This document shows positions 1 through 5,034 of a DNA stretch of 5,034 nucleotides, piece by piece (position 1 is the stretch's first letter; the number at the start of each line of letters is the position of its first letter). Source of the stretch: Nitrospira sp. UBA5699 (lineage in GTDB: Bacteria > Nitrospirota > Nitrospiria > Nitrospirales > Nitrospiraceae); assembly GCA_002420105.1 (NCBI GenBank), contig DIHJ01000026.1, forward strand, positions 2,174 through 7,207, given 5' to 3'. The notes beneath the pieces are model-generated. The model ran no database searches, had not been told where the DNA came from, and worked only from the letters and a program-made list of their open reading frames with translations. The translations under genes and the position numbers were made by a program.

Positions 1-435
1 GAGGGTTGCGAGCAGCCGCCACACGAAACCGGCTACCGTGACCCACAGCACGAACACCGCCTCGCCACGATAGCGATCCGGCACGTTTAACAGCGCGCAC
101 ATCGCCTCCTCGCCCCACAGGGCCGTCGCGAGCAAGGCCAGTGAGGCGAAGGCGACGTACATCCACATGGTCATCGAGAAGTATCGGCGTACTTCGCTCG
201 TCCCGTCCGCGTGCTTCGCCACATGATAAATAAGGCTGTTCTTGAGGCCGAAGTCGGTCAGGTTCATGAGGCTGACGATGATGGTGCTGAACGACCAGAT
301 TCCAAACAACTCCGGACCGAGCGTGCGCAACACTAACGGCGTCAGGATGAGATAAACCGGCGCTGCGAATGCAATTCTGGCATAGCTGGCCAATGAGCCT
401 TGAAACAACTTCTGTTGCAGCGTCTGGAGGTTCAT
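1..435 (-). CDS. Wzx-like polysaccharide flippase, N-terminal part (cut by window edge)
   Basis: The frame opens at ATG 435-433 and stays open for 145 codons to base 1, so the C-terminal part lies outside the window. The start MNLQTLQQKLFQGSLASYAR leads into a hydrophobic segment (about 21-38), followed by LGPELFGIWSF (39-49), a second hydrophobic stretch, then LTDFGLKNSL (59-68). Further membrane segments follow at about 88-106 and 126-145. An amphipathic start, a 'LG.e.fGiw' turn and 'DFGl.n' after the second helix are typical of polysaccharide-biosynthesis transporters of the MOP/MVF superfamily (Wzx and relatives), which flip undecaprenyl-linked repeat units across the inner membrane. Full-length members usually have about 400-500 residues and 12-14 helices, so roughly a third is visible. 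The start is 4 bases after the glycosyltransferase stop and lacks a clear Shine-Dalgarno, so translation is probably coupled. Sugar specificity cannot be read. Other MOP-superfamily exporters are the main alternative. Confidence 0.8.
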   Translation of the reverse strand, partial: MNLQTLQQKLFQGSLASYARIAFAAPVYLILTPLVLRTLGPELFGIWSFSTIIVSLMNLTDFGLKNSLIYHVAKHADGTSEVRRYFSMTMWMYVAFASLALLATALWGEEAMCALLNVPDRYRGEAVFVLWVTVAGFVWRLLATL

Positions 436-439
436 CGGG

Positions 440-1537
440 CTATACCGCTGAAGAGTTCAGCGCCGGCTGCAGCGCTGCCAAATATCCGGACACGAATCGT
501 CCGGACGTAAAATGCCGGCCGGCATGGAGGCGCGCCTGCGTCCCCATCCGCTTCGCATCGTCCGGGTTGTGGACCAACCACAGCAACCGCGCGGCCAAGG
601 CGTCCGGGTCCCCTGCCCGATACAGGAATCCGCTTAGTCCATCCGCAATCAGTTCCGGGTGGGACCCGGCATTCGCGATCACAACGGGTAGACCCGCAAA
701 CATCGCTTCCACGACGGCGATGCCGAAGCCCTCATCGACGCATGGATTGACGTAGATGTCCATTGCGCCGAGCACCTCGCCCGCATCCCGGTAACCGGTG
801 AAGCGCGCGTGCTCGGCCAGCCCCGACTCGTCGACTATGCTCTCGAGGCGGCGGCGTTCGGGGCCGTCACCGACGAGCAGCAACTTCGCCTGCGGCCAGC
901 TTTGCCGGAGCAACGCCACCGCCCGGATCAACGTGACATGGTCCCGCTGCCGGATGAGCCCGCCGACATGGCCGACCACCACGTCGGTCTCGCCGAACCC
1001 CAGAGCCTGCCGTACCGCCGGACGATCGAACACGCTCGTCCGTGCTTCGACCGGATCATGGACGTGGCAGAGTTTCGGCGCGGCTCCCGGATAGGCCGCC
1101 GCAATGGAACGCTGGGTATAGAGTGAATTGCAGATGATCCGAGCGGTCTTCGGCAGAAGGACCCGCGCCGCCAACCTTCCCACGCCCTGTCGATAATTCG
1201 CGCTGCTGTGCTCGTGGTGAACCAATGGAATTCCCCGCCGTTTGGCCGCCACGTACCCGGTCAGCAGGCCCCGCGTATGATGTGAACAGACCACGGTCGG
1301 CGCCTCTTTCTGTATCGCCCGGTCGAGCCTCTTGACCACGCGAAGCGGATCCGTCGATCCGATCTGAAGCACCTTCGCTCCCGCTTTTTCCATCGCTTCG
1401 TCGAGGGGGGCCGGTCGAAAGACCGCGAATACCAGACTGCCCTGGTCCGGATCCAGCCGCTCCGCGAGGCGAAGCAATTTCACCGGCACACCACCATAGG
1501 GAGTCAAGGTCTCGACAATATGGAGCATCCGGACCAC
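440..1537 (-). CDS. Family 4 glycosyltransferase (GT-B fold)
   Basis: Predicted cytoplasmic enzyme of 365 residues, a normal length for GT4, that transfers a sugar from a nucleotide-sugar donor, probably to a lipid-linked polysaccharide intermediate. The N-terminal half is a Rossmann-like acceptor domain beginning LHIVETLTPYGGVPVKLLRL, with the usual glycine-rich loop at residues 15-16. The donor domain begins near 186 (VVVGHVGGLIRQRDHVTLIRA), continues through LLLVGDGPER (219-228) and FTGYRD (246-251), and carries the GT4 EX7E motif: E269 and E277 in DEGFGIAVVEA, followed by GLPVVIANAGSHPELI. The lysine often seen after the first donor-domain loop is an arginine here. The GTG start at 1537 is preferred because AAAAGGA sits 7 bases upstream; ATG 1528 would be 16 bases from it. 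The gene overlaps the polymerase end by 34 bases and stops 4 bases before the flippase. Family assignment is firm; donor, acceptor and linkage are unknown. Confidence 0.93.
   Translation of the reverse strand: MVRMLHIVETLTPYGGVPVKLLRLAERLDPDQGSLVFAVFRPAPLDEAMEKAGAKVLQIGSTDPLRVVKRLDRAIQKEAPTVVCSHHTRGLLTGYVAAKRRGIPLVHHEHSSANYRQGVGRLAARVLLPKTARIICNSLYTQRSIAAAYPGAAPKLCHVHDPVEARTSVFDRPAVRQALGFGETDVVVGHVGGLIRQRDHVTLIRAVALLRQSWPQAKLLLVGDGPERRRLESIVDESGLAEHARFTGYRDAGEVLGAMDIYVNPCVDEGFGIAVVEAMFAGLPVVIANAGSHPELIADGLSGFLYRAGDPDALAARLLWLVHNPDDAKRMGTQARLHAGRHFTSGRFVSGYLAALQPALNSSAV
446..462 (-). other. Small perfect hairpin just upstream of the flippase start
   Basis: The arms CGCTGAA (446-452) and TTCAGCG (456-462) are perfectly complementary over 7 bases with a 3-base loop. 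It lies in the last codons of the glycosyltransferase gene and ends 10 bases before the flippase ATG at 435, where a ribosome binding site would be expected and none is visible. It has no T-run and is not a terminator. A 7-base hairpin of this kind could occur by chance in a window of this size, so a role in translation is speculative. Confidence 0.25.
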
Positions 1538-2940
1538 GACAAGATCCTTTTCTCTGGGGTTTCTGCAAATTCCCGCATCGGTTCCGTCGATTCGACCGGC
1601 GCGGGATCGACGGCACGGTTATGAAGGGCAAGCGCCAGCTCCCGTTCGATCAAGCCCAGCGCGATTCCCAGCGGAAGCAGGCCGAAGCTGTATGTCAGCG
1701 GCGCATGGAACGGCTGCACTACGAGATACACGGCGACGGTGGCGGCCACGGCGAGACAGCGCACGTCGAGCGTCGGTCGGAGCCGTTGTTTCGCCAGTTG
1801 AATCAGCGCCCAGGCAAGATAGCCGAAGGCGGCGTACAGGAAGGCCCGACCGATGAGACCGAATTTCAATGCCGTATCGACGTCTCCCTTGTCGATGAAA
1901 CCCAGCATGTCTCCCGTCATATGTTCCTGGAATCGGCGCCCCGCTTTCGAGTCCTTGTCGATGAACCCGTAGCCCGTATAGGGACTCCGCTCCAGAATGT
2001 CGCGCCGTCCTTGAGCAAACACCTCGCGGCCTTCGATCGAGCCGCCCTTCTGCGTCTGCAACTCGCGAATCCCCGAGAGAACAAAGTGGTCCAAGACGCC
2101 GCCGGGAGTCGCAACCCTGCCGCCCGCCACCAGCGCCATCACGACGACCGCCGTACCCAATACGAACCCGAAGGAGAGAACTCCCGAGGCGATGCTGCGC
2201 ACTTTCCGGCGGGCCAGCAACAACACCAGAGGGATGGCGCCGGCGGTTCCAAGCAGATAGGAGCGGAAAAACGTGAGCAGGAGGCCGAAGCCGCTCACCA
2301 GCAACGAGAAATAGGAGCGGTTCACACGCAGAACCAGCTCGAAGAACGCGTGCATGAACGCGATAAGAATAACCGGCCAAAACGAAACGAAGACCTTCCA
2401 GAACCTCACGCCCTCCTGCTGATAGTCAAAGGTGAGACGCCTGAGGAATCCTTCTCCCATGACCTGCGCGGCCATTTCGACCAGGGAATAGTACAGCCCG
2501 AGTCCAAGAAGGAAACGCCAACCCCATTGAACGTCCCGCTCCGTCCGCAGGAAGAGCGCGATCGCAAAATAGGAGAAGAGGGTGACGAATTCCTTTGAGG
2601 CCTTCAGGGCATAAAAGAGCGTGGAGCTTTCGTTCCGCAACGGATAGACCACACCGTAGAGCCAAAAGCCGATCCATAACAGGGCTGGAACGAGGAAGCG
2701 CGCATTCCTCAATTCGTGAAGTCGACCGACCGAGGCCAGTATGAGTCCGAGGATGGACAGCGCAAGCAGCAGGTGCACGTCTACGATCCCTTTTGCGGCG
2801 ATCGACGCCGGACGCACCAGCCCCAGCGCCTGCGACGCCGGCAACAACAAGAGCAGGACGGCTGCGCCGCGGGAGAATAACAGGGCCAGAAGTCCCGCGC
2901 TCAGCATCAGGGCGATATTGACAAGCACCATGCTGTTCAT
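1504..2940 (-). CDS. Wzy-type polysaccharide polymerase / O-antigen ligase-like membrane protein
   Basis: Polytopic inner-membrane protein of 478 residues. I count about eleven to thirteen hydrophobic segments: near 5-22, 25-40, 52-72, 83-100, 118-132, 141-160, 183-203, 210-243 (probably two), 250-272, 358-382, 394-410 and 414-431. Between about 273 and 357 is a large hydrophilic loop with closely spaced arginines (R305, R312, R313) followed by ILERSPYTGYGF (315-326). This matches the 'R...hPl.G.G.G' pattern of the periplasmic loop in the Wzy_C / O-antigen ligase family, where such residues take part in transferring lipid-linked glycans. A polar tail (440-478) follows. The start chosen is ATG 2940: it forms an ATGA overlap with the hydrolase stop and has GAGG 8 bases upstream. 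An in-frame ATG at 3003 would add 21 polar residues inside the upstream gene and is less likely. Polymerase is favoured over ligase because a flippase and a glycosyltransferase follow, but the sequence alone cannot settle this. Confidence 0.82.
   Translation of the reverse strand: MNSMVLVNIALMLSAGLLALLFSRGAAVLLLLLPASQALGLVRPASIAAKGIVDVHLLLALSILGLILASVGRLHELRNARFLVPALLWIGFWLYGVVYPLRNESSTLFYALKASKEFVTLFSYFAIALFLRTERDVQWGWRFLLGLGLYYSLVEMAAQVMGEGFLRRLTFDYQQEGVRFWKVFVSFWPVILIAFMHAFFELVLRVNRSYFSLLVSGFGLLLTFFRSYLLGTAGAIPLVLLLARRKVRSIASGVLSFGFVLGTAVVVMALVAGGRVATPGGVLDHFVLSGIRELQTQKGGSIEGREVFAQGRRDILERSPYTGYGFIDKDSKAGRRFQEHMTGDMLGFIDKGDVDTALKFGLIGRAFLYAAFGYLAWALIQLAKQRLRPTLDVRCLAVAATVAVYLVVQPFHAPLTYSFGLLPLGIALGLIERELALALHNRAVDPAPVESTEPMREFAETPEKRILSWSGCSILSRP
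1545..1551 (-). promoter_or_regulatory. Shine-Dalgarno for the GT4 glycosyltransferase
   Basis: On the minus strand AAAAGGA ends 7 bases before GTG 1537. It lies inside the last codons of the polymerase gene. The spacing supports the GTG start over ATG 1528 and suggests independent ribosome entry, not only read-through from the overlapping gene. Confidence 0.6.
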
Positions 2941-4859
2941 CCGGCCGGCCTCGCTGTCGTTCGAGACAACCCGAACGTTCGAACGGAATCCGGGGGACGC
3001 CAACTCGGTACCGCCGGCTCACGAAAGGGACCGTTCCGAAGCGCCGAAACCTGCTCGTCATTCATCTGCCAGTAGAGATAAAAAGCGACGGCGCGTGAGG
3101 GCCACTTGCGCTGCGCATAGGCCGCGTATTTGGCGATGAGTTTCCCGCGGCGGGGGACCACGGGTTCCCTCCGGTTCAGCCGGTCGTAGTTGCCGAAGAT
3201 GACGACGAGGCGGTCCGGATTCCGGAGTTCGCGTCGGACGGCCTCATGGTTGTCGTCGTCGATGACCTCCCCGTAATCCATCACGAACACGATGTCGATC
3301 AATCCCTCGTTCAACCATCGGGTTTCATGCCGCCCGTCGAGCGGGCGGGGCTTCCCGCTCGGATACGGGTGACCGTCCACGCTGATCACGACATGCGGCT
3401 TCAACCTTTTTGCGCGACGGGCGAAACCTTCTACGATGTCGCGAACGGCGGCGTCCTGCCACCGCTCAAGCCTTGCCCTGGCCGAGCCCACGACCACCCG
3501 CAAGGCATAGTCCGCCCAGAACCGCGAGCCGCTCGCTTGCTCATAGTCTTGGCGGCAGCTCGGCGAAGTGCAAATGCCCATCGCGCGAATGTAGTCGAGA
3601 TTGATCCCGTCCACGTCATAGCGTTGCACCACGTCGGCCATGAGATCCACGATGTATCGCCGAAATTCCGGCCGATGGATGTCGTAGGCGCCGTCGGGTG
3701 TCCCGGCATCGTAGAAGTTTTGACGGCGCTCATTTTCCCGGCGGACCACGGTGAACCAGGGATGGATTTCGATGCCCAGCGCATGAGCCCGCTCGATCAG
3801 ATAGGCCAAAGGATCCTCGGATGCGATCCGGGAGGCCACTGCCGGATCGGCTTCGGCGATGGCCGAGGGATAATACGTTCCGTTGCCGTGCCAGACGCAG
3901 GGAACATAGACGTTGAATCCCGCCGCCTTGACCCGGGCCAGAATGCGGTCGGTTTCCTCGCGGGACGTGGCCCAACGCAAGTCTTCGTCGAAGATCACGC
4001 GGCTTTCCATGCGGACGCCGGTTGCCGAGTACGCGGACCGTTGCGGCAACGCGAGGCCCCGTTCGAGCCAGTCCCACTTCCGCGCCGCCGCTTGCGGATC
4101 TTTCTCTTGCATCCAGTACAACCGCTGCACGTCGCGGTCCGACAGCGCCTCCGTATAGAGACTGACCTCATCGACGAGGGCATCCGCCGCCCGACCGCGC
4201 GCTTGGGTCGTGGCGGCATCGCTCCCGAAGAGGAGCGGTCCTCTATTCTCGTAGCGACCGTCGAATGGCTGGGAGAATTCGGCGATCGACTGACCGTTGA
4301 AGAAGAGCGCGCAGTATCCCTGAGGACCGCTCTTCCAAACGGCCGTCACCATCGTCCAGACGGCGGACGGGAGCCGCCGCGGGACCGAACAATGCATCGA
4401 TTCCTGGTTGCTTACAATAAAGTAGAACCGCCCGGCGCCGTCTGGTTCCCACCAGCCTTGCGAGAGGGCCAGATAGCTGTGTTTCGCGTCGTTCCAGGCC
4501 ATTGACACGAAGGTATGGGAGCGTGCCTCCCCTTCCTTCCAAAGCGGGTAGATCCAGAGAGAGATCGTCCCGCCTTCTGCTCGAACTGCCTGCGCAGGTG
4601 TCAGTTCGGCGGAGGTTCCCGCCTCCAATTGAAGAGACCGTCCCCACCGTCCGCTTGGGACTAGACGCGCGCCGCGCAATTCCCATCCGTTGCTGTTCGC
4701 GCGTTTGCCGAGCGCCATACCCGCTCCGAACCGCTCCATGAGGAGCGGTTCGTTCAAGAGATCGGCAGCGGAGGCGGCGGAAACCGTCTGCGCCATGACG
4801 AGCAGCAGTGCCGCACCGAGACGGACACGATGCCGGGAGAGAAAGCGATCGGTTGTCAT
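2937..4859 (-). CDS. Secreted LamG + GHL10/DUF187-type glycoside hydrolase-like protein
   Basis: Exported protein of 640 residues, expected to act on a polysaccharide in the periplasm or outside the cell. A signal peptide is visible: basic start (R5, R10, R11, R13), hydrophobic LGAALLLVMA, and a likely cleavage near residues 28-31 (SAASA). Residues about 40-250 look like a LamG/concanavalin-like jelly roll: GGTISLWIYPLW (96-107), VWTMVTAVWK (167-176), FFNGQSIAEF (186-195) and the closing LVDEVSLYTEALSDRDVQRLY-type strand (228-248). From about 286 a TIM-barrel glycosidase-like domain follows: VKAAGFNVYVPCVWHGNGTYYP, ALGIEIHPWFTV (360-371), YDVDGINLDYIR (414-425), VVISVDGHP (490-498), IDIVFVMDYG (521-530) and AVAFYLYW (590-597). 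The DGINLDYIR motif is the hallmark of GHL10/DUF187 proteins; its D422 and D528 are candidate active-site acids, by inference. No convincing Shine-Dalgarno precedes ATG 4859. The stop overlaps the polymerase start as ATGA. Domain calls are good; substrate and reaction are unknown. Confidence 0.87.
   Translation of the reverse strand: MTTDRFLSRHRVRLGAALLLVMAQTVSAASAADLLNEPLLMERFGAGMALGKRANSNGWELRGARLVPSGRWGRSLQLEAGTSAELTPAQAVRAEGGTISLWIYPLWKEGEARSHTFVSMAWNDAKHSYLALSQGWWEPDGAGRFYFIVSNQESMHCSVPRRLPSAVWTMVTAVWKSGPQGYCALFFNGQSIAEFSQPFDGRYENRGPLLFGSDAATTQARGRAADALVDEVSLYTEALSDRDVQRLYWMQEKDPQAAARKWDWLERGLALPQRSAYSATGVRMESRVIFDEDLRWATSREETDRILARVKAAGFNVYVPCVWHGNGTYYPSAIAEADPAVASRIASEDPLAYLIERAHALGIEIHPWFTVVRRENERRQNFYDAGTPDGAYDIHRPEFRRYIVDLMADVVQRYDVDGINLDYIRAMGICTSPSCRQDYEQASGSRFWADYALRVVVGSARARLERWQDAAVRDIVEGFARRAKRLKPHVVISVDGHPYPSGKPRPLDGRHETRWLNEGLIDIVFVMDYGEVIDDDNHEAVRRELRNPDRLVVIFGNYDRLNRREPVVPRRGKLIAKYAAYAQRKWPSRAVAFYLYWQMNDEQVSALRNGPFREPAVPSWRPPDSVRTFGLSRTTARPAG
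2949..2952 (-). promoter_or_regulatory. Shine-Dalgarno-like GAGG for the Wzy-like gene
   Basis: GAGG on the minus strand lies 8 bases before ATG 2940, inside the last codons of the hydrolase gene. With the ATGA overlap at 2940-2937 it decides the start of the membrane protein and points to coupled translation. The motif is short, so confidence is moderate. Confidence 0.45.
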
Positions 4860-5034
4860 GAACGACCACGTGCGTAGTTCGAACGGTTCTGCCTCAAAGA
4901 GGCCATAGTTTGCTCCAGCACTGTTACATAGCGATCAACCCCCGGTTGCATCCGCAAAACAATTGTGGGATGCGCCGGGGGGTGCATCAAGTGGCCGTCG
5001 CCGCCTGGCCGCGCCTCCTCCACCAGGACCAGGA
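4856..5034 (-). CDS. Possible C-terminal tail of an upstream gene, function unknown
   Basis: On the minus strand the frame read from 5032 (CTG GTC CTG GTG GAG...) stays open for 58 sense codons to the edge and stops at TGA 4858-4856, giving a 4-base ATGA overlap with the hydrolase start, the same arrangement as at the next junction. The first 15 codons (LVLVEEARPGGDGHL) show a coding-like composition: G or C at 14, 6 and 14 of 15 first, second and third positions. The bias weakens over the remainder, which ends LEQTMASLRQNRSNYARGRS. I recognise no family. Against a gene to the very end: the long inverted repeat at 4933-4988 lies inside it. An alternative frame stops at 4987, directly beside that repeat, but its codon-position composition is wrong for coding. 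The stretch may therefore be partly intergenic. Confidence 0.42.
   Translation of the reverse strand, partial: LVLVEEARPGGDGHLMHPPAHPTIVLRMQPGVDRYVTVLEQTMASLRQNRSNYARGRS
4933..4988. repeat. Imperfect 21-base inverted repeat upstream of the hydrolase gene
   Basis: Left arm 4933-4953 (GATCAACCCCCGG, TT, GCATCC) and right arm 4968-4988 (GGATGC, G, CCGGGGGGTGCATC) are reverse complements at 16 of 21 positions without gaps. The core is better: GCATCC/GGATGC (6 pairs) and CCCCCGG/CCGGGGG (7 pairs), separated by a 2-versus-1-base bulge. The central 14 bases (4954-4967) contain the small palindrome CAATTG. No T-run follows on either strand, so it is not a standard intrinsic terminator. It could be a REP-like palindromic element, an mRNA-stabilising structure, or an operator for the operon. 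It starts 74 bases upstream of the hydrolase ATG and lies within the weak upstream open frame. Confidence 0.7.

Noticed and set aside
1621..2598. A 325-codon open frame on the plus strand, opposite the Wzy-like gene
   Set aside because: The translation is a highly charged Q/E/R-rich sequence, which is what the antisense of a hydrophobic membrane protein gives; no domain or ribosome binding site seen.
2938..3003. Upstream ATG at 3003 as the start of the Wzy-like protein
   Set aside because: It would add 21 polar residues and a 67-base overlap; ATG 2940 has the ATGA overlap, GAGG at good spacing, and begins directly before the first membrane segment.
2426..3061. A 211-codon minus-strand frame across the hydrolase/polymerase junction
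   Set aside because: It is a frame-shifted shadow of both genes with arginine-rich, low-information translation; the ATGA junction of the two real genes explains the region.
3246..4505. A 419-codon open frame on the plus strand, opposite the hydrolase gene
   Set aside because: It mirrors a well-supported LamG-GHL10 gene, its translation is rich in proline, arginine and histidine with no recognisable domain, and such antisense frames are common in GC-rich coding DNA.
2977..4886. The 10-base word GTTCGAACGG at 2977-2986 and at 4877-4886, near both ends of the hydrolase gene
   Set aside because: Several matching 10-mers are expected by chance in 5 kb, and there are no target-site duplications or transposase signs, so it does not mark a mobile unit.
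4933..4988. Inverted repeat as an intrinsic terminator
   Set aside because: No run of T follows the stem on either strand and the stem is interrupted by a bulge.
4860..5034. Promoter (sigma-70 or sigma-54 type) upstream of the hydrolase gene
   Set aside because: TTGATC at 4938-4933 (minus strand) resembles a -35 element but no acceptable -10 follows at 16-18 bases, and no GG-N10-GC pair with a good -24/-12 context was seen.

Overview
The window is a GC-rich stretch of bacterial chromosome. All supported genes lie on the minus strand, so transcription runs from right (base 5034) to left (base 1). The content is a piece of a surface polysaccharide (exopolysaccharide or O-antigen-like) gene cluster. 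The secreted enzyme with a signal peptide and the Wzx/Wzy-type membrane proteins suggest a Gram-negative bacterium. Nothing here fixes the genus; I saw no rRNA, tRNA or marker gene.

Order in the direction of transcription: (i) an open frame entering from the right edge and ending at 4856, possibly the tail of an upstream gene of unknown function; (ii) 4859-2937, a secreted 640-residue protein with an N-terminal LamG/concanavalin-like domain and a C-terminal glycosidase-like TIM barrel of the GHL10/DUF187 type; (iii) 2940-1504, a polytopic membrane protein of the Wzy/O-antigen ligase type; (iv) 1537-440, a GT-B glycosyltransferase of family GT4; (v) 435-1, the N-terminal 145 codons of a Wzx-like flippase, cut by the left edge.

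The genes are packed as one transcription unit. There are ATGA overlaps at 4859-4856 (if the upstream frame is real) and at 2940-2937, a 34-base overlap with its own Shine-Dalgarno between the polymerase and glycosyltransferase genes, and only 4 bases between the glycosyltransferase and the flippase. I found no terminator or convincing promoter between them.

Inferred division of labour: the GT4 enzyme adds a sugar to a lipid-linked repeat unit in the cytoplasm, the flippase moves the unit across the inner membrane, the Wzy-like protein polymerises or ligates it on the periplasmic side, and the exported LamG-GHL10 protein binds and trims or cleaves the polymer. The clearest non-coding signal is a long imperfect inverted repeat at 4933-4988, just upstream of the hydrolase gene. 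The system is best read as a Wzx/Wzy-type polysaccharide locus with a dedicated, poorly characterised hydrolase, not as a wholly new kind of system.
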